Part shown: positions 10,009 to 20,847 of the stretch, in pieces
Position numbering within the stretch: position 1 is the first letter of the stretch
How the letters are laid out: the number at the start of each line of letters is the position of its first letter
Origin: Tridacna crocea
Taxonomy: Eukaryota; Mollusca; Bivalvia; Cardiida; Cardiidae
Length of the DNA stretch: 64,000 nt
NCBI GenBank assembly: GCA_943736015.1
Contig: OX031059.1
Span: forward strand, 44,589,159-44,653,158
Reading direction: 5' to 3'
Program-made: the position numbers and the translations under genes
Notes under the pieces: model-generated
Databases searched by the model: none
What the model saw: the letters and a program-made list of their open reading frames with translations, nothing else
Told to the model about the DNA's origin: nothing

Positions 10009-10720
10009 TTGGCGCTGAAAGAGTTCATAAACAGTCTATACATGGTTTGCATTGCACCAGGAATAACCTCATTCTGAATATCTACCCTTTCTACATTAGG
10101 ATGAAAAATAAAATCTTAATTATTTGATTAATCAAATCAGGGGGACGACGTAAATAAAGTAGAAAGCTTAACAAGAGCACCACATGAGAGTTCCAACGCG
10201 TGGCTACAAGAATAGTTGTTTGATTTTCAGTGAATAATTCAAAGTCGAAAAAGGGGCACAACAACAACAATTCTTTGTTTGTCGCCTGTCCTTGTTGTAT
10301 GGGTTTCTCTTTCTATAGTTAAGTCTAAGGTTGATGTAAATATCTTCAGAATTGACAAAACTATTATAAAACGGTCGATGTTTTAAGAAAATGTCAAAGT
10401 CAAAATTGATTTTTTTAATCAATTTTGACCGCAAATAACCAACGAAATACTGTTTATAATGCAGAAACAGCATTTTGATATTTCAATCCGAAATAATCAA
10501 TTATCAGTAACTTCTCGGTAATAAACTGGAAAGTCTAAGTACTTCGAAATTACTGACAGTCGTACTGGGTTTTATTTCCCCATAATATTTTCTGAACAAT
10601 GTTAAATCATATGATAATATTATGGGTTTCAAAAGAGAAACTGAAATGAAGGCTTAATGTGAGAAATTTGAAACGATCATGTGTCTAATGATTAAAAGAT
10701 ATTCTAATTAAAGCATCCAA
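10009..10720. other. 3' flank of the minus-strand gene
   Basis: AT-rich. A small perfect stem of GTCAAAATTGATT with its complement lies near 10399-10430. A poly(A) signal candidate for the gene at 10721 is listed separately. No other gene seen. Confidence 0.4.
10571..10576 (-). other. Candidate poly(A) signal AATAAA
   Basis: TTTATT on the plus strand reads AATAAA on the minus strand, about 145 bases after the stop codon of the exon ending at 10721. Confidence 0.35.
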
Positions 10721-11249
10721 TCAAATGAGAGGCACACCGGAACTGGCTGAACTAAAACAACAGCTGGCTAGCCAGTCTTTAATTGCTGCTTCCCTAGATT
10801 TCCTCTCGGAACTTGGACATAGAAATGGTGGAAGTGAAACCGGTTTTTCAACTTCAGGTTCCTTTTCTTCTTTAACAGGTTCCTGTGGTACTGGTTCCGG
10901 TACCACAGGTTCCGGAAGAGGTTTTGAAATCTCTTTTACGGGTTCTTTATTATTATTTCCTTTCCCGGTTTTAATGAGATCTTTAGAATTTCCTGAAAGC
11001 GCTTCTTTCGAAGCAATAACCTTTGCCAACGTTCCCATATTCTGTTTCATACTAAGAACACTTTTCAGGACACCTTTAAGCTGCGGCGCGGGTTCCGGTT
11101 CAACGACTTCCTCCTCGTGTTCTTCTTCCAATTGTTCGCTTGTAACTGTAGCGTCGTCAACCCAACATTTCGGTCCTTTTAAAACAATTTTCACTTTTTC
11201 TGGTTTTATTTCGGGTATAGGTTCCGTTAATGAAACTCTTGTGCTCTTC
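10721..11249 (-). CDS. Terminal coding exon of an unrecognised Pro/Glu-rich protein
   Basis: The exon starts just after a strong acceptor (TTTTCTCTTTGGCCTTTCAG on the minus strand) with one base completing a codon, then reads KSTRVSLTEPIPEIKPEK and on to TGA at 10721, giving 175 residues. The protein is rich in Pro, Glu and Lys, with repeated PEPVP/EPVKE segments, so most of it is probably disordered. The last part, SSERKSREAAIKDWLASC followed by CFSSASSGVPLI, looks helical and may be the conserved tail. If not spliced, translation could begin at an ATG at 11272 (MFSLWPFRKSTR), but those codons are the polypyrimidine tract of the acceptor. The exon can be joined in frame to 20651-20676 and 25227-26345. 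I do not recognise the family. Confidence 0.65.
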
Positions 11250-11279
11250 CTGAAAGGCCAAAGAGAAAACATATTGGTA

Positions 11280-11475
11280 AGCAATCTAGCCTTGTCAAAA
11301 CTAAAAGCTTTTGCAGACGTCAAATGAAAACGTAACTAAGATGATGGGATTTGTTTCTGCAAGAGTACAAAAGAATCGAGATGAAAAGAGAAAATGGTGG
11401 TCATTTTCCCCATTTTCTGTGATGTTTTCAAAAGCTTTCTATCTCAGCATCCTTAAACTAGGGGACTCTTTAGTA
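11280..11475 (+). mobile_element. Family A MITE beside a splice acceptor
   Basis: CTAGCCTTGTCAAAACTAAA and CTTTTGCAGACGTC mark the left part; the hairpin is partly lost. Its left edge is only about 30 bases from the acceptor of the exon ending at 11249, so it sits where the branch point of the intron should be. Confidence 0.65.
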
Positions 11476-12054
11476 CAATGTTACTGTTTTGCTTGTTTGA
11501 ATGGTGGTTAAAACCGCTTTCAACATTATTACAGCAAGACCACGGCGGCCAATGCATCTTGCATCTATCCGTTCTTCCTGGAGTTTCCTTTATCAGCGGT
11601 CAGACAGGAATGAATCCTACCTCAATAACTATATATCACCACTCAGATATTGACCGAACTCGGGATTCGAATTATCGACCACTGGCTTCAATTCTTGTAC
11701 ATTGTCGACTAACTAACTAGCCAATTCGGCAAGAAGGTTCACGATAGAGCTACAAATAAGGTGGAGTGATGGTTTTCTAAATCCGTTATTTCTTTTCGAA
11801 CCCCTATATTAGGGGTACTCATTAGAATCGTCTCGAAGATAATAAATAATATTTTTAATTTCGAAATCGAAATCACCTGGAGCTCCGTACAACGAGATGT
11901 TCGAACACAGCTTACATTGAAATATGATTGCAAATATCATGCTCGGATATCTAGATCTACTCTGTCCTTAAACATCTGTAAATCGATACAAAAACTTCCT
12001 GAAAAATTAACGCTTAATCCGCTACATACATAAGTAAGCTGAAACGTTCAAACC
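11476..12054. other. Intronic stretch with half of a family H element
   Basis: 11755-11850 holds GGAGTGATGGTTTTCTAAAT and GGGTACTCATTAGAAT, the left half of the family H palindrome complete at 17805-17997. No gene seen. Confidence 0.5.
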
Positions 12055-12224
12055 TACAGTAAAATCCCAAATAGTGCTATTTCAAAATGATCTTTGGAGA
12101 AAAATATCACGTTTTTCGGACAGTGTAGATCAAAGATCAGACTGCACGTTCTGTGCAGTCTGATCTTTGATCTACACTGTCCGCAAAAGGTCGGCGAAAC
12201 GTGCTTAGCTGGCTGAGGGTTAAG
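12055..12224. mobile_element. Family C element with a perfect 31-bp hairpin
   Basis: 12117-12183 is CGGACAGTGTAGATC... with 31-base arms, no mismatch and a 5-base spacer GTTCT. The right flank GCAAAAGGTCGGCGAAACGT leads to GCTGAGGGTTAAGG, the TTAA end. The left flank matches the ...GGGGAATAATATC side seen near 13910 and, inverted, near 18545. Confidence 0.85.
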
Positions 12225-12870
12225 GTTAAAATTGGAATTTGGAACTGTTCGTTTGATCATTGACATAGCGGGTTTGATTTTATATGTACAAGTTATTTTT
12301 GGTCGATTAAAACACAGTAAGAGATTATTGATAATTTGAGGTCAGATATTAATATATCTGTTATAATTAACGAGGAATTAATTGAGTTTTACGCCAACCC
12401 TTTTCCTTCTCGAAGATATGTTTTAAAGTGTCCGTATCAGAATAGTAAATATGTAAATTTTGGAAAAATGCTTTTAAATATTCCCAAATTTCAAAAATGT
12501 CAAATTCTCATTTGTTACTTTATCCAAATATTACTTGCATATACTAAAAAGCTTTTTACTGCTTTTTTTTTTTCTTTAAACCACAACCGTACGTTGCATG
12601 GAAATTCCAAATCTCTACTCATGGGTAAATGAGCTAAAACATTTCTGTACAAATAACGTTACAACTTTTATATCCTTGTAGTTTGCTAAGTTTGAAAACC
12701 TTTCGATAAAAAAGCTGTAGGCTTGTCGCAAGCATTTGTCCGTCTGTCATGCTGTTATTCATAATATTTGAAACAACTGTTGAGGTAATTCTTTTCCCTG
12801 AAATGATTCTCATTTGAGCCCTTTGAACAATTTTTGTTAGGCCATATTAAGTTTGCATGTACAGTAACTG

Positions 12871-13048
12871 AATAACTCTTTACCAAACCTGTGTTTTCAC
12901 GATCGCGGAAGAAATGCTGGTAACCATCTGGCAGCCAGCATTTCCTCCTTCTCCTTCTTAAACAAATCTTCCATCAATTGTGTCACGTTTAAGATTCTGT
13001 CTGCAAATACTTTGAAGGATACAGTCGTTTGAAAAAGAGTCACACTTC
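12871..13048 (-). mobile_element. Decayed family A copy
   Basis: AACTCTTTACCAAACCTGTG, a small stem GAAATGCTGGTAACC and CTGTCTGCAAATACTTTGAA identify it. Large parts of the arms are deleted. Confidence 0.55.
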
Positions 13049-13119
13049 AATGAGCATGGAATGAAATAGGTAAATCAGCAAAAATAGTACTAAATTGTAT
13101 TCAAAAATCATTGTTTCAT

Positions 13120-13440
13120 TTACACTCATTGTCTACGCATGTCATATTCTTCGAAGATTCGACCTGTCTGTTATGAAGCATCACTCTCCCCAAAGTTGGG
13201 GGGATTGTAGTATTACGCGCTCTAAAGTAGAAATGGAGAAAATGGCTTTTATCAAACATGTTTTAGCTCCAGATTTCTCTAAACTGCTGATCATAGCTGA
13301 ATGAATCGCACCAGGTAACGTTTTATTGAGTTAAAGTTTATTTCAATTTGAAATTCAAAGTAATGGTTGCGTTGTCTGCGCATGTCATATTCTTCGAAGA
13401 TTCGACCTGTCTTATATGACGCATCACCCATTCCCCGATA
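13120..13440. repeat. Family E repeat, one copy plus a partial second
   Basis: GCATGTCATATTCTTCGAAG occurs at about 13137 and again at about 13379, each followed by a GCATCAC motif. The longer copy matches 37880-38150 over about 260 bp, including CTGCTGATCATAGCTGAATG. Confidence 0.8.
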
Positions 13441-13469
13441 CTAGGGAAAAGTAGGGCTTAATCCAGACT

Positions 13470-13590
13470 GCACACAATGTTCGATAAGGAGGTAGTATTC
13501 CGCAAAACATAACGTTGAAATAGCAATATATGGGTTTTTACCATCAAATTGAAGAAGTCTTTTTAGTTATTTAGGAGGATAAGGCCTAAC
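13470..13590. repeat. Family C flank fragment
   Basis: TTCGATAAGGAGGTAGTATT and AGTTATTTAGGAGGATAAGG match the distal flank of the family C copy at 18473-18655. The hairpin itself is nearly gone. Confidence 0.55.
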
Positions 13591-13629
13591 CGTCGCTTCA
13601 CCCCCTGCTGAATAACTACTATGAAATGT

Positions 13630-13859
13630 TTCACTCGTTACCAAACGACAATACTTTAGACTTGGTCAAATTGAAAGCATTTGCAGTCGACAAAATAAAA
13701 GTGACTGAAAATTTGAAATTTGTTCTGTGAAGGATAGAAAACATTGTGGAAAAAAGGAGAAAATGCTGATAACCAGCATTTTCTCCTTTTCCCACATTGT
13801 TTACTAAAGGCTTCTTTCTCAGGGTCGTCAAAAGCAGGGATCGTATGGTAATGGGTTAA
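13630..13859 (+). mobile_element. Family A MITE, full length
   Basis: Ends in ATGGTAATGGGTTAA. The hairpin has an extra A in the left arm (GGAAAAAAGG) and otherwise pairs well. Confidence 0.85.
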
Positions 13860-13869
13860 TTCGATTGTA

Positions 13870-14028
13870 GAAACCTACATATTGTTATTTCAAATTTATG
13901 TTTTGGGGAATAATATCTCCAGATCTGACAGAGTAGATCCAAGATCTGACTGCACATTATGTGCAGTCTGATCTTGATCTACACAGTCCGCAAAAGGTCA
14001 ATATGTCGCACTTAACAGCCGAAGGGTT
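13870..14028. mobile_element. Family C element
   Basis: ATCTGACTGCACATTATGTG opens the stem tip. CCGCAAAAGGTCAATATGTC and GCCGAAGGGTTAAGG form the TTAA side, and TTTTGGGGAATAATATCTCC the other side. Confidence 0.75.
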
Positions 14029-14673
14029 AAGGCAAACCCAGTAAAGTTTTCGTCAAAAAAGGACGATAATTTGTTCTGTTTTAAGCTGTTTAGAGCTTAT
14101 GAAATCAGTATTGCCCAGTGACAATCTTAATCCTTCATCTTAATCCTTACATTGCCAGGCACAACTATAGCTGCTTTTGCAGACATTGTGCATGTATATC
14201 AAGATCAGACCAGAGAAAACTTGCAGTCTGATCTTAGATTTACATTGTCTCATATCTTAGACAGCCAGGCCAATTGGACCTTTGATTTGTCAACATTCAT
14301 TTACCTTTTCGTTTCTTAAAAATGTTCATATCATGTAATAAGGGGTTAATCTAATCTAGTCTAATCACGAGATTTTATCAGTATTAGTAGCTTTATCTTT
14401 CTTTATAATGCAGAATACAATACGGAGTTATTTCTGTATGCAAGCCTGGTGTGATGTTTGGTTACCTTCAAAGCTACTTTAAGTTATGTTGCAAATCAAG
14501 AGCAGACAGTAAATAGATCTATATGTACCTATTACACAATCTGATCTTAGACCTTTACTAGCAATTAGTACATTAAATGCCTAAAAAGAAAACTAAATTT
14601 AGATTTATTTTCGCCAATGCTAACAACTGTAGAAAATCTGCAATCTCTTCAAAAGCCCGGGGGAAGACATTTT

Positions 14674-14709
<36 letters not shown>

Positions 14710-15066
14710 TTTCTTCTTTTTTTCTTCTTTTTTTTTCTTCTCTCTCACACACACACTTCCATCTAAGCAATACCGTGTTGTTCCTCCTTGTGGAGTTCAC
14801 AAACAGGTTTTGTCTGGTATAAACATGATTAAAAAATTATCTCTCAAAATGTTAGACGTCACTCAAGATAAGAACTCTTCACAAAAGGATGAACATGTTA
14901 AGTCAAATCTAACGAAGTTTGTTTAACATTTATCAAATAATCATGACTTTTGACTCCCCACAAGGAAGAAGGCTTATAGAAATACTGTAAGAAAGGAGAA
15001 AATGATTGTTTCCACTGAAGACTCCTTCTTTGGTGTCTATAAAATATGGGACTGCTTGATAAAAAG
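14029..15066. other. Spacer with family C, microsatellite and a family A remnant
   Basis: 14188-14260 is an eroded family C hairpin. 14668-14740 is a (CTTT)n microsatellite passing into TTC and CA runs. 14960-15066 is a family A remnant (AAGAAAGGAGAAAATG, GGGACTGCTTGATAAAAAG). No gene seen. Confidence 0.5.
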
Positions 15067-15294
15067 TTAACCTATCACCACACACTTGCTACTTTTGACG
15101 CCTCTGAGAAAGAAGCCTTTAAAAACATTGTGGGAAAAGGAGAAAATGCTGGTAACCAGCATTTTCTCGTTTTCCCACAATGTTTTCTACCCTTCACAAA
15201 ACAACTTTCAAATTTTCAGTCACTTTAATTTTGTCGTCTGCAAATACTTTCAATTTGGACCAGTCTAAAATACTGTCATTTGGTAATGGATTAA
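15067..15294 (-). mobile_element. Family A MITE, full length
   Basis: TTAACCTATCACCACACACT to TTTGGTAATGGATTAA. The hairpin is intact but for one base (CTCGTTTTCCC). Confidence 0.9.
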
Positions 15295-15902
15295 ACGTAA
15301 AAACATAAAAATTAAAATAAATGATCAATATTTTGTAGCTTATTCGTTCAGTCTATCTGATCACGTATTGGGATTTATAAAGAAAATATTGCGATGCCTT
15401 TTCATTGTTAGTGTTCTTTTCGTTTTGTAATATACCATTACAAACTACTCTGGAAACACACTAGGGTCAGGGTCTTTTTTTAAACCCTGCCTACAACTCC
15501 TAATGCTAAACGTTAGCATGCTCATTGAATGTTAAGATCGGGATCAGACTGAAAATCCGCGAATCTCGTTTCAGTTTTATATACTGAATAGCTCCTTGTA
15601 ATTTAATGTATTCCGACCTAAAAATACATCATAAGCTGTAAAACTTTACTCTCTCTCTCTCTCTGACTGCAAGGTATTTTATGTCAAGCCCTTTTTAAGG
15701 TCACATAACGTTACAAAACAAGGGACGATGCAGACCCAAGCTCAGACTCACAGTCTATGCATTTTAACCTTGATTTTTTTTTTCAGTGCCTGCGACAGTA
15801 AAAATGAATGTAATCAGTCATTCATTATCGTATTTATACTTTTCTGTTTCAGTATTAAAAGCCTATGCTTCAGGAACATAACTCAGAGCGAAAAGTAATA
15901 AA
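15295..15902. other. Intronic stretch, nothing recognised
   Basis: AT-rich, with a short (CT)n run at 15650-15664. No coding signal on either strand that I could support. Confidence 0.4.
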
Positions 15903-16165
15903 TGTAACCCATCACGCAAAAAGGGACCTTCTGCGAACTGCGAAAAGTGTCAACCCTGGTCAGACTGTGCGGATTGCGCAGGCTGACCAGGGTCGACACT
16001 TTTCGCTTTCATGACATTTTTTGTATGAAAAGTTGTCATTGTACTTTGTTACACAATCATTTTTTAATTATCAACTTAAACTAACCAGCACTTTTGTTGA
16101 TCTGTTTTCATCTTATTGATGTACAGAATATTCTCAGGTGGTCCCTTTTTGCGTGATGGGTCACA
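15903..16165. mobile_element. Family D element with 26-bp terminal inverted repeats
   Basis: TGTAACCCATCACGCAAAAA is mirrored at the right end by GTCCCTTTTTGCGTGATGGG. An inner palindrome, CGAAAAGTGTCAACCCTGGT with its partner, surrounds TGCGCAGGCTGACC. No coding capacity. Confidence 0.85.
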
Positions 16166-16525
16166 AATGAAGAAATCTAGCCCCGGTCTTGGTGATAACT
16201 TTTAATAAAATATATTGTGAAGAACGGAGATCGAACTAGGTCTACTTGTAGTTTTCATTTCTTTTGTCCTATTCACGCACTTAGATTTATCAGATATTGC
16301 AATAATATAAAAGATTCACAATGTTAACACCGTTCTATCCTTTGTTGATACGAAAACAAAATTGCTATATAATAACGTTGGAAATCGGATAAATAGTATT
16401 TTCCAATCAAAAGGCTTACTCAAGCCATGATATGCCGAGATCCTTTGATCTACACTGTCCGAAAAATTTAGAATTGAGAATGCTGAGAAAGCGCGTTGAA
16501 ACGCCTATTATTGACTTTCTGCTAG

Positions 16526-16737
16526 TTAACTCTTTACTATAAGACAAAATTTGGGTCCTGACCTAGTTGATAGCACTTGCTGACGAACAATTAAATCAAC
16601 CTCAGATGATGGTTTCTGTCTAAGATCGGGTAGAAAATATTGTTGGGAACCAGCATTTGCTCGTTTTTCCCGAATTGTTTTCGAATGCGTTCATTTTAAG
16701 GGTCGTTTAAATTCGGGATCGCCATGTGAAGGGTTAA
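16526..16737 (+). mobile_element. Family A MITE, hairpin partly deleted
   Basis: TTAACTCTTTACTATAAGAC to GTGAAGGGTTAA. The left arm is deleted after GAAAATATTGTTGGGAACCA. Confidence 0.75.
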
Positions 16738-17264
16738 AGGACTAAATGGCTTTTAAAACAAATGATAACTTGGGTTCCTTTTTTTGTGGAAAGAGTAGAA
16801 CAAAAGTGCAATGTAATCTTTGATCTACATTGCTCTTAGGGCTCTATGGCAAGAAAAGGCGTTTGAATGGCCTTATTTGGTGCTATGTTCATCGGGGAAC
16901 AGTGTCAATGTTATTTATTTATCTGTTTACTAGACAAGGTACAGTTCATATCAGACCATTAAGTCATTATCATGGTGCTTGTTGGTTCAAACATAGATTT
17001 GCTCGATTATCTTATAGATCTACCAAGGTTAGACTTGAAGAGTCGTTTTACAAGATATTTATACAATTTAAGTCTACGTGTACTAGCTACCATGTACCAA
17101 GTAACAAGTAACCTCTCTCTCTCTCTCTCCATCTCTCAAATTACGTAAATAATAATTTTATTTCACACTGTCATACATCTGAATGATCTCCATACAAACG
17201 ATAAAACAGTTATCATTATCGGCATAATCATCATTATCTTCGCAAAAATATAACAGAGAAATAC
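16738..17264. other. Intronic stretch, nothing firm
   Basis: A frame near 16830-17111 has no splice or similarity support. (CT)n at 17114-17131. Confidence 0.35.
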
Positions 17265-17397
17265 ATGAACTTGATGGAAGATGGCGTCATACGAAGTCTG
17301 ATTCCGGCAATGGGGAAAGAATCAAAGAGTAACCAAATCGATAAACCGGAAATGGCAATATCCGGTTTGCGGAAAGTCAACAGGATACGTTATAAAG
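17265..17397 (+). CDS. Possible small exon of an unrecognised gene
   Basis: ATG at 17265 opens MNLMEDGVIRSLIPAMGKES..., 44 codons plus one base, ending at a donor-like AAAG|GTAAAA. An acceptor-like AACAG precedes the ATG by 8 bases. The composition looks more protein-like than the surroundings, and no family A to L repeat covers it. A following acceptor (GACGTTGCAG near 17522) would continue the frame for about 28 codons only. It lies on the strand opposite to the large gene whose intron holds it. It could be chance. Confidence 0.22.
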
Positions 17398-17804
17398 GTA
17401 AAATTATTAATTAAGGAAATAATATCACGTTGATACAGAAATGTTTAACTCCTATTGAACATATCGAAGCACGAACATAAATATGAGTATTGAAATTCTT
17501 TACCATCTTTGGACGTTGCAGTTGAGGACGAACTTCAATTTAAAAACCAGCCCCAAACACTGCAATTTTTCATTGTTATTATTATCATTATTCTTATAAA
17601 GACTTAATAACAAGAATTTAGTCACGTTTGTTTTGCAAATTAGTGGCCACAAACTTCATACAAATACGAAGTTGAACAATGGGAAACAGAATTTCATGTA
17701 AGTAGAGTAACGTTGACAACTTTCTGACACAATGATCAAAGTACGTGAAATATCAAGCTGCTACATTTATAAAAGGAAGAGTGAGTGATCTATATAACCC
17801 TTGG
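17398..17804. other. Intronic stretch, no gene seen
   Basis: Contains ATT-rich simple sequence near 17570-17600 and an isolated donor-like GTAAGT at 17698. Confidence 0.35.
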
Positions 17805-17997
17805 AACCACCAGAGCTCCAGATAAAGGGAGTGATTTTTATTTCAAAATTAAAAATATCAGTTTTTCTCCTCAATACCCTATGTTGTTGGTACTCATTAG
17901 AATAGTCTCATCGAGACGATTCTAGTGAGTACCCACAACATAGAGTTTCAAAGAGAAATTAAGGATTTCGAATTCCATCACTCCCTTTTATCCAGGA
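17805..17997. mobile_element. Family H palindromic MITE, full copy
   Basis: GGAGTGATTTTTATTTCAAA on the left mirrors the CATCACTCCCTTTTATCC end on the right. The centre is GTACTCATTAGAATAGTCTC followed by its complement. A second full copy is at 57165-57335. Confidence 0.8.
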
Positions 17998-18433
17998 TTC
18001 TGCCTTCCACACATAACAACTATTGTAGAAATCTGGCCGGGCTTTTATTTCTAACAGTGCAGATCAAAATCAGATGCCACTGAACATGTAATTTGATACT
18101 GAATCCACACAGTCCAGTATTCAATCAGATATTTGACGCCGAAAAAAACAAGCTATGGCGTTGAAGACCTTCCGGTCGTTTTTTAACGAATGAATGTAGG
18201 CTATCTGTTTCAGTTTTCTGGCGCTCGAATAAAGCGTTGGGTCTCAAATATCTAAGCCTTACAACTGTGACACGCCGGATTGCGTTCTTTCCTAGACAAA
18301 GGAATAAACGTTCTGCAGAATGGTTCCAAGTTTTAGTCTTTATTATTGCATTAAAACTATTACCAAAGTAGGACTTCCTCTTTAATTTAAAAGAGAGCAT
18401 GAAAAAATACCGACTGCAATAAAGTTTTCTTGT

Positions 18434-18655
18434 TAACCCTTACGCTGCTAAGCGCGACTTACTGACCTTTTGCGGATAGTGTTGATCAAGATCAGACTGC
18501 ACAGAACGTGCAGTCTGATCTTGGATCCACACTATCCGATAAGGAGATATTATTCCCCAAAACATAACTTTAAAATAGCAACGTTCGAATGTATACGAAT
18601 GTATACTATCGAATTGAAAACGTTTATTTTAGTTATTTAGCAGGATAGGGTAAGG
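18434..18655. mobile_element. Family C element, full copy
   Basis: TTAACCCTTACGCTGCTAAG marks the TTAA end, then a hairpin of CGGATAGTGTTGATCAAGAT with its partner (18473-18538), then the distal side GATAAGGAGATATTATTCCC to AGTTATTTAGCAGGATAGGG. Confidence 0.8.
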
Positions 18656-18683
18656 AGTAGCGATTATTCACTCTGTGCAACAC

Positions 18684-18848
18684 AGTCAAGAGTTTTCACG
18701 ACCCTGAGGAAGAACCCTTTTGCAAATATTGTTGGAAAAGGAGAAAACGCTTCTGATCAACTCCTAATTTGAGCAACATTCAGTGTTACGTCTGCAAATG
18801 CTTTCAATTTAGATTAGTCTAAAATGTTGTCGTTTGACAGAGAGTTAA
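18684..18848 (-). mobile_element. Family A MITE with central deletion
   Basis: CACGACCCTGAGGAAGAACC and ATGTTGTCGTTTGACAGAGA flank a hairpin whose right arm is missing. Confidence 0.7.
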
Positions 18849-19111
18849 ATGGATGATTTGAAGCCATCAGCGAGGAAGTATGAATCTATATTCTGTGATG
18901 TTCTGCGGTGTTGTGCCCCAGCAGAAATCCATAACAAAACGCCGTTGAAGATCGAATCAAGGGCAGTAACCCCTGGATCACAAATCAACCGCCTCAGTAA
19001 AGGCCCACATTGGGTCCGTTCGGGGAGGACTTGGGTCGGTGAAGGTGTAATAGGTTGTCCAGCGATACTAAACAAGTCACCATTATTAGAAATGTACCTT
19101 AGATAACTGTT
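18849..19111. other. Non-repeat island between two MITEs
   Basis: About 260 bp, richer in G+C than its surroundings, and open on both strands for 76-85 codons. No splice sites or family recognised, so it is not called a gene. Confidence 0.3.
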
Positions 19112-19340
19112 TTAACCCTCTCCCAAAACAATCCCTGGTCTTTACGACCCTGAGATTGAAGCCTTTTGAAACATAGTGGGAAAAGGAGAAAATGCTGGTA
19201 ACCAGCATTTTCTCCTTTTCCCACCATGTTTTCTACCCTGCTATTAACAAATTTCAATCTTTGAGTTTGGTTAGTTTTGTCGCCAGCGACTGCTTTGAAT
19301 TTGGACCAGTCTAAAAGTTTGTCATTTGTGAAAGAGTTAA
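19112..19340 (-). mobile_element. Family A MITE, full length
   Basis: Exactly 229 bp between TTAACCCTCTCCCAAAAC and GTGAAAGAGTTAA. The arms carry a shared deviation: CATAGTGGG on the left and CCCACCATG on the right. Confidence 0.9.
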
Positions 19341-19569
19341 GATAAAGAGACAAATCAATCGAATAAATCGAGTATGACTTATAACCCTTCCAACCTTTAA
19401 ATGATTAAGTATGCCTTTTGGAACAGTGGTCAAAGTCGTTCTGGAGTCCATCCAAATACGTATTTAAGAAACAGAGGCCAAAAGAAACTCTGGATTTTTG
19501 CCCAAATATGGTAATTAGGGTTAAGTGATTAAGTATTGACTTGGTCAGCCAAAGTGTAGTTGTGGTTTC

Positions 19570-19765
19570 TTTTTGCTAAGGCCTTGACCTAACGGCATAA
19601 TTTCAGGCTTGTCCGAAGACGACAAACTGAATGTGCCGACTCCAATATTGTAATTTGGTCATGGAAGGCTGCAAAATGATGTTGTGGGACAGGGAGAAGA
19701 TGCTGGTTATCAGCATTTCTTTTTTGTAAGTCGTCTTCTCTAGGGTAGTTGAAACTCCGTTTGGT
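19570..19765 (+). mobile_element. Decayed family A copy
   Basis: GGCATAATTTCAGGCTTGTC, TGTTGTGGGACAGGGAGAAG and ATGCTGGTTATCAGCAT remain. Confidence 0.55.
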
Positions 19766-19819
19766 GTTGTTCAACTCCGCTTATTTTTGACACAGTCATC
19801 GGTACTTTCAATACGCTGA

Positions 19820-20060
<241 letters not shown>

Positions 20061-20132
20061 ACTCTAAAAACAGATTCCCACTCAAAATTCTAAACAATTT
20101 TTTGACGGTTTCACATCAAGTAGCGAATGTCA

Positions 20133-20195
20133 GAGATTCAAGATCAGACTGCACATTCTATGCAGTCTGATCTTGAATCTACGCCGTCCGCGAGA
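20133..20195. repeat. Family C hairpin
   Basis: GATTCAAGATCAGACTGCAC pairs with a GCAGTCTGATCTTGAATC arm. GCCGTCCGCGAGAACT follows. Confidence 0.75.
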
Positions 20196-20650
20196 ACTAT
20201 AAAATTCGTCCTTGGCAGTGAAAGACCTACATGAGTGATAACATGTGATACGAAGAATAATAAGTCGAATCAAGACCGCTTTCCACAAGAATTCTTATGA
20301 CAAAAAGATGAAAGTTTGTTTAAAAGGTCAAAAGATCAAACTTCAATTTACAGTAGGATTATGCTGATTTACACTATTGTTCTGACATAAGTATGTCTAA
20401 GTACTAAAGTACGCTTAAGAAGATGAATAATTCACAGATGAAATTCAACTTACAAAGTTTCATCTAAACATTAAACTTATTTGTAGTTTATTTTCAATAA
20501 AAGTGCACGTATTTGTATTTTAATATTGTATCGAATACGTGTATACGTTTCCTGTTGTTTTCCAGCTCTACACCGTCTCTTGTCATCCTTCATCCCTGCC
20601 CCTTACCCAATCCCTCGGATCTCACCAAGTCCCTGTCTGTCATAACTTAC
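20196..20650. other. Intronic stretch, no feature
   Basis: AT-rich up to about 20560, then a C-rich segment that leads into the candidate microexon on the minus strand. Confidence 0.35.
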
Positions 20651-20676
20651 CACCGGTCCTTATCCCCTTTCCAATC
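20651..20676 (-). CDS. Candidate 26-base microexon of the Pro/Glu-rich gene
   Basis: On the minus strand acceptor CAGTATTCTACAG precedes 26 bases reading DWKGDKDR plus TG, followed by a consensus donor GTAAGTT. Its phase (0 in, 2 out) is just what is needed to connect the exon ending at 25227 (phase 0, ...LKTQ) with the exon starting at 11249 (one base G, making TGG). The joined frame has 557 codons and no stop. A fit of this kind can occur by chance in 14 kb of intron, so this is a proposal. Confidence 0.4.
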
Positions 20677-20847
20677 CTGTAGAATACTGGGGTTAACTTA
20701 ATCGAATAATGCGAGCAAGATCACTCAGATCTACCACGGATTGAAATAAACAGATTATTTTGAAGAACTAGCTTGCCGCAGACAAATGACATTACGAACG
20801 GTAGCCTAAGGGTGAAATAACACTGCAACAGAAACTGTAAACAGTAT

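Noticed and set aside
10725..11327. 200-codon frame on the plus strand opposite the Pro/Glu-rich exon
   Set aside because: Antisense shadow: Gly/Ser/Thr-rich mirror of the minus-strand reading, without its own splice signals.
18125..18400. 91-codon minus-strand frame beginning at an ATG
   Set aside because: Looks mildly coding, but has no usable splice sites in phase with the flanking exons and no recognised similarity.
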